Shown here: piece by piece, positions 1 to 11,500 of the stretch
How positions within the stretch are numbered: the stretch's first letter is position 1
How the letters are laid out: the number at the start of each line of letters is the position of its first letter
Assembly: GCA_023634235.1 (NCBI GenBank)
Contig: JAMKCF010000015.1
Coordinates: 14,294,087-14,358,086, forward strand
DNA from: Pisaster brevispinus
Lineage: Eukaryota; Echinodermata; Asteroidea; Forcipulatida; Asteriidae
Direction: 5' to 3'
Length of the DNA stretch: 64,000 nucleotides
Made by a program: the position numbers and the translations under genes
Notes under the pieces: model-generated
Database searches by the model: none
What the model was told of the DNA's origin: nothing
The model's input: the letters and a program-made list of their open reading frames with translations, nothing else

Positions 1-676
1 CATAATAATATAGTAAGTATCATACTAGTATGAAGTTTTTAAGACCACTTTCCCTTGCCCTTGAGAATATTTGAAATTAATTAGTTGAAATTTTGTTTTT
101 TCCAAGAGAAGGGAAATTAAATGACTAGGCCTATTTTGAGACTGAAAGCTTTCACCCGGCATGAGCATGAGCATGAGGCCGGTGTCAGAACCTTTTAAAA
201 ACACCATTTACGCCGAGTTAGCGAGTATACTAGGCTCGTCCTGGGCATGCCTACTCGCTCCATCATGACAGTTTTGACATGAGTTTGTATAAAGAGCCGA
301 GACCCGTTGAAATAAAGAATCTTGTTAATTAACGCCGATCGCATCAGCTTGTGCGTCTGCAGCAGTGTTATTTATAGTTGGGACGTCCCAACTTTAACAC
401 TCAAGTTGGGACCAGTCCCAACTATAGTTGGGACAATTATCAAGTTGGGTCGGAACAGCCTCACCACTGACTTGGCCCCACTACGTGTGGCTATAAAAAA
501 AGTCACCCATACAACATGCTGTACAATGCTCCTACCTGTACAAACCTACCTGTACATAAACTACATAAATACATGCAGCTAGGTAGCTGAACATGTAACT
601 ACACTACTGCTGTATTGTTGCACTTACTCACGACACCCATATTTCCAACTCCAAAGGCAAAAACTAAAAAGGATAC
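1..676 (-). other. part of PTEN intron 1
   Basis: I see no second PTEN exon here. Around 365-460 there is a short cluster of AGTTGGGAC and its inverse GTCCCAACT. The same motif returns at 22780-22860 in the acyltransferase gene, so it is probably a small inverted-repeat element. The rest is AT-rich and unassigned. Confidence 0.4.
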
Positions 677-764
677 AACTTAAGTCGAGATCAAAACTGC
701 CGTCGACATACCGTCTCTTCTGCTTGCTCACCATCCCACGAATCTTGGCTGCCGCTATGGCCAT
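677..764 (-). CDS. PTEN: PTEN phosphatase, first coding exon (gene truncated by window edge)
   Basis: PTEN dephosphorylates PI(3,4,5)P3 at the plasma membrane and opposes PI3K/AKT signalling. Only the first coding exon lies here: 29 codons plus one base. It begins MAIAAAKIRG and contains KQKRRY followed by FDLDLS. This matches the N-terminal PIP2-binding segment of animal PTEN, where human PTEN has NKRRY then FDLDLT. The ATG at 764 sits in a good context (GCCGTCATGG), so I prefer it to the open frame upstream. The exon ends in phase 1 at a donor reading GTATCCTTTTT, a U12-type signal; human PTEN intron 1 also starts GTATCC, in the same phase, as I recall. The catalytic exons would lie left of position 1. 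TPTE/voltage-sensing phosphatases share this motif but normally carry a voltage sensor upstream. Confidence 0.8.
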
Positions 765-1121
765 GACGGCTGCCCAAACAACAATCAAATCCAAGTAAAA
801 ATCTGCGAGTTTCCCTGGAAATCTTCCTCCAAAGAATGAAAGCAGTGAAGCAAACTCAGTGTGAGATTCCAAATGTACGTGGTTTATGTGGTCTGTTCGT
901 GTGGTCGTCTGTTCTGTGTGTATCACTCAGTAAATGTGTGCAATATTGTGTGTGCCAAACTTTCTTATAAACTAACTGCACACGCGCGAGAGAGTAATGA
1001 AGTACTTTTATGGAATCGATACTAAACTCGAGACTGTAATTTCCGGATACTAATGTTTCGATTACACAATTAACGAGGGCGCCCTTCACTACAGAAAAAG
1101 TATAACATTTTAATAAAGAAT

Positions 1122-1285
1122 AATTTGGGTTTGAACAAAGAAAAATTGACCGGAGCGGGACTTGAACCAACGACCTCCGGATAAACGTACCGGCGCTCTA
1201 CCAACTGAGCTATCCAGCCCTATGTTGGCGGTCTCCCTATTAGTCAATTTCTTTTTTCGGGGGTGCCAGTCAGAAGCCATTTTAA
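1122..1285 (-). repeat. tRNA-derived SINE, family B, copy 1
   Basis: Read on the minus strand, the head folds like a tRNA. It has an A-box TAGCTCAGTTGGTAGAGC and a B-box GGTTCAAGTCC. It is flanked by the family tail GGTGCCAGTCAGAAGCCATT at about 1262-1281. Similar copies lie near 11515, 23160, 29965, 45130, 45290, 45580 and 61000, so this is an interspersed repeat and not a functional tRNA gene. The stretch 765-1121 between this copy and PTEN exon 1 holds nothing I can identify, apart from presumed PTEN 5' UTR and promoter. Confidence 0.75.
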
Positions 1286-1695
1286 ATTAAGAGAATTTTT
1301 TTTTTTTTAAATCGCAGTTAAAACAAAGAAAGTTGCAACATTAATGCAACAATGTACTATAAAAACAACATGTGAACAGTAATAATAGTGACAATGTTGA
1401 CCAGTTGTTAATTTCTTGGTTCTGTTCTAAACAAAACAAAATCGAAACTCAAAGAATCGGGTACCACCACAGTAAGACTTTTTTTTAGAACAATCGATTA
1501 ACTGTAGAGATTGACGTCAAGATTTTCGCACGTCTGGCCTCTGCATTTTCATCACTCTCCGTTTCTCTGTATGCTTGGGACTTCGCCCTTCCAATTAATC
1601 TGACGCACAGAAGCCTCTGGTTTTTCCTTTTGTACCTTCATCTTATAATTTTAATCGAGGCTAAGGTGACCGTTCGACGTTTTGAAAAATCAACC

Positions 1696-1842
1696 ATGGG
1701 TACCTGGGAGAAAGATTACAGAGCTAATTTCGACCACCCGCACAGGAGGGCAATTTGTACGTCTTGTGACAATTCAGGGGGCGGCTGTGGGCCGCGGGGA
1801 GTTTGTGGGCGGCGGGGAGGATGCCGTAAGGTTGACATTTAG
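1696..1842 (+). CDS. possible small ORF, 48 aa, unknown
   Basis: ATG at 1696 has a strong context (CAACCATGG) and the frame runs 48 codons to TAG. The product starts MGTWEKDYRANF and ends in a Cys/Gly/Arg-rich tail (GGGCGPRGVCGRRGGC). An AATAAA lies only a few bases after the stop (1849). That looks like a compact 3' end, either of a small gene or of the last exon of a longer one; a possible acceptor (ATCGAG) lies upstream near 1660. I recognise no family. A GC-rich patch with a chance ORF is equally possible. Confidence 0.25.
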   Translation: MGTWEKDYRANFDHPHRRAICTSCDNSGGGCGPRGVCGRRGGCRKVDI

Positions 1843-3359
1843 AAGACAAATAAAATAACGAATCCATTTCACGAACTATCATTCAGGGACAATGTTGTCG
1901 TTTGGAGATTATTCTCTCCTGAATTTCCTCTGCATCAGGTTTTTAAAACAAACTCAAGTCTGTAGACCATTATCATTTTGTTTTCATGATGTGGTCACGT
2001 GTTACCTCTCACTAATGAGGCCAAACTTAGGCTAGAGGGGAAACTAGTCTGGTCCCAAAAGTCTCCTTTTTCAGGCTATCTCTGTTTAGTGGACACAGAA
2101 AATGCAAATAAAAAGGTCTACTGTTTTAGATTATTTTATACTTTCAGTTCTTATAAACTCCTTTAAAAAAAACCACAGAAAAAACAACTTCATGATACTA
2201 CTGAACCACAAAATTTCATTAAGTACAAGGGCTGACCTAATATGGTTTAGGTTTTCAAAGGACCTAGACTTTTCATGCTATTTAAACAAAATTTTGCTGA
2301 TTTTTTCCGAAGGCCAAAAAATAAGAAATGGGGGTCGGACAATTTTGATGGTCGCGTGTGGGCGCGAACAAATTATGTTTTCTCCATGGCCTATTGATGT
2401 AAAAGTTCAACAAAATCAAAATTAGTCACCGATTTACATTATTTTTTAGAACGCAATAAACATTTATTTCTCTTCTATTTTACATAATATGCATTAAGTT
2501 AACACGTGCATGGAAATGAATTCTCATGACACTTTTTAAAAATATGAGCTGCATTTTTATGTACATTAAATTAATAATAGCACTGAACAAAACAAAGAAA
2601 AGAGTTTAATAAAAGATTACTGGTTTTGAAAATGCCTCCACTTCTTGAGCTCTTTTGACAGTAACAAAACAAACAAACACAAAACCAAAAAAGAAAAAGA
2701 AAGATATCATTTGGCAAAGAAAGTTTAATCATGATCTTACATGTTTGTCTATTTTTGTGGAAAGTACTTTAGATTGACAGATTTCTGAAGACTTTTGTGA
2801 CTTGCCTCATCCAGAAACTGTAGAATCAATCAGCTTTTCAGCTGGACCCAAGTTCATACAGCTGCTTAAGCACAAAAACTAGCTAAGCACAAGAACTGTT
2901 TGCTTACCAGAATAAGGTTACCAGACAAAAGTGCCATGTCACATGTACAATCTGTGACTAGCATCCCGCATATTTGTGCTTAGCAGAAAGTTGCTAAGCA
3001 TAATTATCTGCTTAAGCAGCTCTATGAAATTGGACCCTGGTAATAGGGCTAATTTCAGCGTTTGCTTTTAATACAGTTATCTGCTAAGCAAAAATAAGTG
3101 TAGGACCAGTCATGCAAACTGTTCTTTAAATGAACATTTAACTGGTAATCTTGTTTTGTCATGCATTTTTTTTTTTTTTGCTTAGTAATTATTTATTTGT
3201 GTCAAGCACAAAAGCATCTCTTTGAAGTTAGGCCCAGGAAACAAGTCTTTTTATTCAGTAGGGAAGAACACTAACACACTGTACTGATTTCCAGATTGAA
3301 ACACCTCAAACATTCAATACATTTTAGTGGTTCTATTGCTCGAAAGCTTTGATAAACCA
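1843..3359. other. intergenic, no gene seen
   Basis: AT-rich DNA with no credible coding exon. At about 2850-3043 there is a foldback element. Its left end has AGCTGCTTAAGC, its right end has GCTTAAGCAGCTCTATGAAA, and 'TTGGACCC' or its inverse lies at the outer borders. This family recurs many times in the window; see the entry at 46840. Confidence 0.5.
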
Positions 3360-3700
3360 TGTCAGACTACAATATGATGTATACACAGTACACAGTCAAC
3401 CCTCCTACAGTTTGACCATTCAATATCATCCCCTGTGGTTTTGAATACTAGATAAAATATGCCATTCTGCAATATGATATGGTGAATACATCTACTCGGT
3501 ACAGTCAACCCTCCTACTGTCTGACCATTCAGTATCCATCCACTGTGTGGTTTTGAAGGATAAACTATACCAGCCTGCAATATGATATCATCTGGTGAAC
3601 GCATCTACACAGTTACACAATCAACCCTCCTACTGTTTGACCATTCACTATCATTCACTGTGGTTTTGAATGATAGATAAACGAGGACAGACTGCATCTA
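3360..3700. repeat. satellite array, ~110/116-bp monomer, locus 1
   Basis: About three monomers. Each carries AACCCTCCTACTGT, TGACCATTCA, CACTGTGGTTTTGAA and CTGCAATATGATATCATC. The AACCCTCC landmark falls at about 3398, 3507 and 3623, giving periods near 109 and 116. The same monomer forms a second array at 26935-27300. Open reading on the minus strand here is a by-product of the repeat. Confidence 0.8.
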
Positions 3701-6110
3701 CACAGTACACGTATGTACAATTTTATAGTTCTGTGCACAGTTGTGCCACCCTACACAACCCCTGCAGTTGACTGGTTTTAAAGGGTTAGTCAACTCACTG
3801 GAAAAGGTAGGAAGGTAGTCTTGTTGACAAGTCGTCAAATATCTGTCCCGGTGATGACACCACCACTGACAAACACTTAACGATTTGCCCACAAGTCTCA
3901 TAGTAGGAGGGTTAAGGTTAGGAGAATTCAAAGATAACATCAATAAAGTATGCCAGGATTAGCCACAAAAACCACTGAATGCTTTAAAGCGAGAAAACAA
4001 GACAGCTGTAGTAAGCTTTGTTCAACAAAGCAACACACTTTATGATTACAATTTGGTATCGATAAAGTAACATACATACGTAACGCCTGCACAGACCAGC
4101 TGGTCAACTTAGTATACAGAAAAAAATTGTTAACAGCTTAAAATCCTACAGGATTCCTGAATCCTTTAAAAATCAACCCCAGGGCATTCATCTATTGTGA
4201 ACAGTAGGGATCTAAAATGACTCATTTTGATTGCATTTGGATAAAGGAGGCAGCGAGCCTCCTGTGACCATGTGACCTGTGACCATGTGACCTGTGACAT
4301 CACACGTTTACAAAAGAGCCACGGAGCCTGGACTTTCTGCAGGCACGCAGCCCAACAGAAGAAAACATCCACTCTAATATTTGAGTGAGATTGCCCTGTT
4401 TGATTTGTATCAACTTTTGATATGAAGAAAGGCGGGGCACATCTCAAAACTTGTACAGCTGTTATTTATACAACTCTTGAATACATAGTGGGAGTTAGGA
4501 CATTCCCATATGACCAGTGTAGTATATTGCCTGCCAGGAAGGCCCTGGAATGTACCCGGTCACTCTTTTTTTGTAAACAATGGCTACATGGTCTATTGAG
4601 GATTGAGGCAGTTGGGATTCTACATAAACACATATTGGTTGATTTGGGAGAGGGGTGGTAAAATTTGAATGTTGAAAAAGTGACGTATGAGGTCACTTCT
4701 CAAATTGTTTTGCACGACGGTCACACCTCAATCCAATTTTTTTGTGCATTAGGGTTGAGCCGTTGGTTTTGTTGCCTAACTATATCGTTTACATTGTATC
4801 ATCATTTACGATAGTACAGAAAATATACAAACCAACGAGACAAAATAATGGATAAATAGACAGTATTTCTAAGCCCTCTCCCTGCAAAGAAATAAAAACA
4901 AATAGCACCTTAATTTTAAAACGAGATAAATTACTAACAGTAATGGATGTCTGGACGATGACGGTGTTCAACATTACAGAAAAGTACATAATAATTCCCA
5001 TTTTCAAAAAATTATGTTTCAACTAAAAATATTGCATTTTCAGTGGGAAATTGATAAGCAAATTCACTATTCCAGCTAAGCGAATCCACCCATTAACAAT
5101 ATTACTTACAGGTTTAGAGCTTCACACATTTGCATCTTGCAAGCGGAGAGATTTTGTACACCAATCAGGATGTATTTAGAATTACATTCAACATAATAGG
5201 GGAAAAAGTTTCCACAATCAGGAAGCTTGTCAAATTTGTTCATCAAAACCAGGAAAGATTGGTTTATTTCGAGAAAACTCTCTGCAGAATCGGGGAGAGT
5301 CGGCAGCTCTGCAGGTTATTTTTGGCTGCTTACCCGTTTCTGCTAAGACGTTTATTTCTACGCTTAGCAAATCTGAATGACCCATCTTTCAATAATTAAA
5401 GAGGCTCAAATTAAGTTTTGTGATGCACTCATTTTTCAATAGATAGAGTCCCTATGAAGATGAACAAAATAATGTCACCATGCCACAAATCATGACGTCA
5501 CTCCCGATCCAAGTTCATGCAAAGCATGATTATTAGGACACCTCAAACTTAATGTTATGGTTCTATCTCGACGTCAGGTCAAGGAACACATCCTTGCAAT
5601 GCTGAATCAGCTAGTATCAGTGACAGGACAAATAACTGGAAAAGCACACTGCTCTCTATCCATGATGCCACCCAAAAAATAAATAAATAAATAATAAATA
5701 ATACTAGTAATAATCCGACTTCATTTTGAATTAGAACATCTTGCAAAACTGAAAATACTGATATACACCTCGTCCTGCAAGACATAAGAATTGACAAACA
5801 ATAGCAATATATATTAATATTAATTTTAATTACAGTTTACTCATTATTTTTGTACAAAGCGGTGATGTTCAACTTTGGCTTGGAATTTCACAAGAGGCTA
5901 CAGGCTCAGAGCCCACTGTCGCAGCTCTGCTTGAACAGAAATTGTTAGCAGGATACCAGTCAAATATGGCACATTTGGAATGGTGTTTTGGCTGGTGATC
6001 GTATTCTGGTAAGCACAATTGTTTTGTGCTTAGCTGCTTTTTGTGCTGAAGCAGCTTTTCAAAATAGACACAATCGCGAACAGGAATCACGACTCATATT
6101 GGGGTGTCGT
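3701..6110. other. intergenic, no gene seen
   Basis: No exon-like sequence with convincing splice sites or family similarity. It contains a short direct repeat of TGTGACCATGTGACC (4262-4300). Near 5900-6060 it contains a partial copy of the 'GAGCTGCTTAAGC' foldback family. ORFs of 70-90 codons here look like chance. Confidence 0.4.
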
Positions 6111-6115
6111 GGCCT

Positions 6116-6525
6116 GTCGTGGCTGAGCAGAAAAGAACACCGGACTCAAGCTCTGGTGTTTCTGATCAGCAGAGTGTGGGTTCAAGTCCCGGTCTTGACA
6201 CTCATGTCCTTAAGCAAGACACTTAACCATCATTGCTTCGTCCTTCAGATGGGACGTAAAGCCGTAGGTCCAGTGTGTCGTGTGATGCACGTAAAAGGAC
6301 CCAGTGCACTTATCGTAAAGAGAAGGGGTTTGCCCCGGTGTTCCTGGTTTGTTTGGCTGCGTATAGCGCCACAGCACCTTGTAAACCATTACATGGTGCT
6401 ATGCAAAAAAAAAATCATATTTCAAAAACGTAGCTCCGCATATCCCCTAAGATAAATACTGTAGCGCTTAGAACCGTAGTATTAAGCGCGGTATAAATGT
6501 AAAGTATTATTATTATTATTAAAGT
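6116..6525 (+). repeat. tRNA-derived SINE, family A, copy 1
   Basis: The head resembles a long-variable-arm (Leu/Ser-type) tRNA. It has GTGGCTGAGCAGAAAAG (A-box), an extra arm, and GGGTTCAAGTCCCG (B-box). The body reads CTTAAGCAAGACACTTAACC, then GATGGGACGTAAAGCCG, then GCACCTTGTAAACCATTACA. It ends in an (ATT)n run near 6506. Full or partial copies lie at 13440, 23682, 40195, 46455, 49145, 50515 and 62170. Confidence 0.8.
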
Positions 6526-6689
6526 CGGTATACAATGCAAACAAGCCAAGAAGGCAATGCGCAGTGTGCATTGAAAAGCATGGCTGCCGAGTGTCTCCGT
6601 CGTTAGGTGGGAAGTTATCACTGAATAGACATACGCATGCAACGACGCTCAACTCCCAGATGAGTGCAAGGTCAAAGGTACCTCTGGGC

Positions 6690-6860
6690 CCAATTTCATA
6701 AAGCTGTTAAGCAGACAATTCTGCTTAGCAAATTTCTTTACTTAGCAAGAAATGAGCGGGGTACCAGTGGCAACAATGTAAACTTAATGGAGTGTTGGCC
6801 GGGGACCTGTTTCTTGCTAAGCGAGATTTTTTAGTGCTTAGCAAGTTTTAGTGCTTACAG
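6690..6860. repeat. 'GAGCTGCTTAAGC' foldback MITE copy
   Basis: Starts CCCAATTTCATAAAGCTGTT and ends in GCTTAGCAAGTTTTAGTGCT, with GGTACCAGT in the middle. A similar copy lies at 8008-8195; fragments are seen near 7330-7445 and 10258-10335. Positions 6861-7450 hold nothing else I can name. Confidence 0.6.
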
Positions 6861-7454
6861 GTAACACTGTCAACATAGCAGAGATGTAGTACTAAGTCTA
6901 AATTCATTTTTAAGTCCTTGTTCTCGTAAACAAACTCATAGTCATAAACACTTGTACTGAGACTGGCACTCATCAAAGAAGTACTCTACCCACGGAAAAG
7001 TGCTAAACTACAACTCCGCAATATGCACCTAGCCTAACTGTGTGCACTGGCAGCTTGTCAAATCTGGGACTTGTGTTTGTGTCGCTGCACACACTACAGT
7101 TTAGAGCGAACACAAACTCGAGAAAAGATACTTTTATAGGCGTAGTACAGCGACATGTGTGCTGACGAAACTACCTCGACATGAATGACTACTGTCTGCG
7201 AATTGATTCCTAGAAATCAACTACATGTAGCCTACTCAATTTCTGTATTTAGTGGATCGAGGGAGTATTCTACAGAGTGCTCCAATCTCCCAAAACAGAG
7301 AAGATCTTTCTGTGCTACTGGCTCCCTCCGGTAGAACTGCCAAGAACAAATTAGCAGGGTATCAGTGACAGGCGGTAATCACAACATGGTTGTGGATGTT
7401 AACCTGTTTCTGTTGAGCACCATTTTTTTGTGCTTAGCACAAATCATTATGATA

Positions 7455-7745
7455 CCATTCATGGCCAGACCTAACCAGTCCTAACCAGTCATACCCAGTC
7501 ATACCCAGTCACAACCAGTGGTTACCAATCATAACCAGTCACAACCACTCACAACTTTTTACAACCAGTCACAACCAGTTACAACCAGTAACAACAAGTC
7601 ATAATCTGACAGTTAAAACCAGTCACAACCAGTTACAACCAGAAAGAACTAGCCATAATCAGTTAAAACCAGTCACAACCAGTTATAGCCAGTCACAAAA
7701 AGCCACAACCAGTTCCAACCAGTTCCAACCAGTTCCAACCAGTGC
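7455..7745. repeat. minisatellite of AACCAGTCAC/T units
   Basis: About 290 bp built from roughly 10-bp units reading AACCAGTCAC or AACCAGTCAT, ending in GTTCCAACCA units. An open frame on the minus strand over part of it (Gly/Trp/Leu-rich) is a by-product of the repeat. Confidence 0.8.
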
Positions 7746-8589
7746 TCAACGCAACATATTTTTTCTATCCTTGGCAGCTCAATGGAATTGGCCAGGGTAG
7801 CTGTTTTACTGGTTTGATTTTGTAGTGGTAGATACATGCATTCGTCAGTAATGAGCACATAAAAGCGCGATCGGAAGTCATTTGCCACAAAAAGACAATC
7901 TCGTTTTTCATTGAGATTGCATCAAGCGAGACCAAATCTGTGTTCATACGTCATCAAATTGGAGCATCTACACCGGACATTTACCAACTAAATTTAACAA
8001 GGAATGTATCATAGAGCTGATTAAGTAGAAAATATTGCTTAAAATGTTTCTGCTAAGCAGAAAAATAGTCAGGATACTAGTCACAGATTGTACATGTGAC
8101 ACGCTATTTTGGCTGGTGGCCTTATTCTGGTAAGGATAATGTTGTTGTGCTTAGCAACTTTTTGTGCTTAAGCAGCTCTATGAAATTGGTCCAGGTCTTA
8201 TGTTCTACACAAATTTCAGAAATTTTCAGTTATGTTTACTTATTTCTATTCAAAAAGACAGTGCTACTGTATTTACTAATGCCTCATGATGTACTGGCCG
8301 ATTACTACTGCGATTGCGCAATCACAAGGCAATGGCATGCGCGGTCAAAAAATGCAAGATAGTATTTGAAAAGTTGGTGAGTTTGAACAGTGGGCGGAAT
8401 TTAATGGTTCGAGCCATTATTAGAAGGGGGGGTTTCTGCAATTAAACGAAGATGCGTGGACATACCATGTGTTCAACTCCCTCCGAACGATTACCAGTAC
8501 CCCCACTGAATATGGAACTCCGTGTCCCCGCCTACCCCTCGGGCCATCTCGTTGTTATCGCTCTCGGCACCGAGGGCGCACTCCTCATG

Positions 8590-11500
8590 TCATGTGGGCT
8601 TGTCGATGATCGCCACGCCGGAGTAACTGCGCACGGTGGTCATGCAGGACGGCAGGACGGTCCAGGTGTTGGCCCTGGAGTCGTAGCACTCTACCGAGGA
8701 GAGATTGGCTGAGCCGTCGTCACCGCCGACGACGTAAAGAAGCGTGTTAACAGCGGCTACACCTACCAAAAAGGGTTTGGAGACACTGGAAATTAGCTCA
8801 TATTTGGCGGTTAATCGAAAAACTAAATTTTATGTAACCCGTAGGTCTGAAATAACCTGCGATGAGAAGATGTTAAAAAAAAAAACTCACTGGAGGGAAA
8901 CATACACAGTCAGATAGGGACTGAAAACCCAATCCACATGCAATGGTCCTGTCCAAAGGAAAACCTTTATTATGCTGCCACCATCTTGGTCATGTTCCCT
9001 GTATCCATCAACAGTAATAGATGCTAGTAGATGCATTGTACAAAAAGGAACCAGACTATTTTTTCCTTCCAGCCTCAGTTTGGTTACATTGAGTTGAATG
9101 GGAGAAAATCAAGATGGCCTCTACTTGGACCAGGGTCCACAGAGGTGAAAAGGCGAGGAAAGAAACTCAGCCAGTCTGAGTGCCCCGATTGACGTACTCA
9201 AAAGTTAACCAAGTTGTGTTCTCACACAATTACAAATGAGAAAATAGAACTAGCCGTTGCCAAATACTTACCAACCAAAACGACCGTTGGTATAAACGCA
9301 AAAAAATAGTAAGTGGCCTGACGTTTCGACCCAAGGAGAGTCTTTCTCGAAGGCTTAATGACAACACAACACAACACACATAAACAGGTAGAAGTTAAAG
9401 AAACCTGTCACAAACAACCTTTAACAAACAAGACAAAATGTGACTAAGAACAAGGGAGCTAAGGAGGGTCACCAAAGGGGTACTGCAACAGAGAGGACAC
9501 CAATGAGAAAATAGAGTTAGCTGTTGCAAACTGTTCCACTTTGTCTTGTTCGTTACGGGCTGTTCCAACTAAAACCTGTTTATTTGCGTTGTGTTGTCAT
9601 TGAACCTTCCGATGCTAGGGTCAAAAAGTCAGGCCATTAACAATTTGTTTGCACAAATAAAAATGTCCACCAATTTGAATACAGATTTGTCCGATCAGTA
9701 CATTGATTCCAAGCTTACCTGCATTCCTCCTGCAGTGTGTCATTTCCGTCACACATGTCCACTCGTTCATCTCCGGATTGAACATCTCAACACTTTTACG
9801 CACCATGGGGCCGTCATGTCCCCCTACAGCGTACAGAAAACCATCAACCACGCCGACACCTATCACAAATTAACATTCAGATGGTTCGTCAAGATGCCGC
9901 GAAATCAAAGCTCAACTTCATAGATGAGTCAAGAGGGTACTTCGAATAATTACCAGCAGGCAACAAATTAATTGATAAGTAGGATTTGAAACTTTGCATG
10001 GTGGAAGTACAACTAAGAGAGGTTTGTGGTAACACCATGTGAAAATCTCTTTTGAGTAGTGTTGGTTCTGAAAAGAACCGGTGGTTTATGACTCAACGTT
10101 TCGATCAGTATGCTCTGATCGTCTTCGGGAGAATGCTGGACTCTGCTGCTGGATGCTGCTTAAGTACTGACTTGTATTATTAATTTAATTGATGTAATAA
10201 TTGCGTTGGGACTAAAAATATGATACTTAGTTTTGCCCTTTGTTTGACAAATTTGTTATTGAAGCAGTGAGTAGCAGGGAACCAGTCACAATGCCTTACA
10301 TTTTTGGCTGGTAATCTGCTTTTGCTTAGCACCAAATATCTGCTTTCAAATCTGGACGGTTGTGGGTTCGAATTCAGCCTTAGACATAAATAGGTATTAT
10401 TTTCCCACAGGGAACAAAACTTACCTATTTCAGTTTTGATTTTCAACTTTTTGAGTCTTAACCAAAATGTTGGTGAAATATTTCAACAGAAGGCCGAAAG
10501 TGAGAACCACCTTCTCCTTACCTGCACCACTCCGTCTTGTGTTCATTTCTTTGACTGGTGTCCACTCGTCCTTGTTGGGGTCGTAACGCTCCACTGAGCT
10601 CAAACAATGTCTTGAAGCACCGTCGTATCCCCCCACAGCGTACAGATAATCTGTGTGTATCATCAAACAACAAACATCAGTCATCTAGTATAAAGGAAGT
10701 TAAAGGTAGGGTCATAAATTGGCAAATACTCCAAAAAATTAATGACCATAAAAACTTACTTGGTGAGAATCACTGCAGCTGCTGATAGTATGAGAAAGGA
10801 TTCCCTTCGAAGTAATACGGTTTGGATAATTTTACATCCCCAAAACATGTGAATCTGAGAAACGACTCATGAATGTAAAGGAGAGACTTTGGTGTAAGGG
10901 TAAGGGGTAAATAGTAAGGCAGTTAGGAGTTAGGGTTAGGTTATTTGGGGTAAGGGTCATATAGACCTTTATCATGCTGCCACCATCTTGGTCATGTTCC
11001 CTGTATCCAACAGCTGTATGGGATGCTAATATTCATCGTACAAAAAGGAACCAGACTATTTCTCCTTCCAGCCTCGGTTTGGTTACATTGGTTTGAGACG
11101 GAGAAAATCAAGATGGTCGCACCATGATAAAGGTCTATAGTGTGGCAAGTTGGGGTTGATAGGTACAGGGTTATTGTTAGAGATTTGGGTGTTAGGGTAA
11201 GGGGCAAATAGTTAGGCAGTTAGGAGTTAGGGTTAGGTTATTTGGGGTAAGGGTCATATAGTGTGGCAAGTTGGGGTTGATAGGTACAGGGTTATTGTTA
11301 GAGACTTTGGTGTTAGGGTAAGGGGCAAATAGTTAGGCAGTTAAGAATTAGGGTTAGGGTTAGGTTATTTGGATAAGGGTCGTATAGTGTGGCAAGTTAC
11401 TAAGAATAACATGTAAAAAACAACTAAGGTGCCCATAGGAACATGGTAAATTGAAGACCACTTCCAATTGCATACTCGACACTCAATATGCTGAATAAAG

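Noticed and set aside
1150..1220. tRNA gene on the minus strand
   Set aside because: The A- and B-box-like motifs are good, but about eight diverged copies with a common non-tRNA tail exist in the window, so this is a SINE head.
5988..6455. 155-codon plus-strand ORF
   Set aside because: It lies mostly over a family A SINE; similar open frames recur in the copies at 23724 and 50494.
7460..7740. CRISPR-like array
   Set aside because: Short 10-bp units without unique spacers in an animal genome; simple minisatellite.
10870..11395. interstitial telomere (TTAGGG)n
   Set aside because: TTAGGG occurs only sporadically inside a ~120-130-bp unit; there is no continuous hexamer array.
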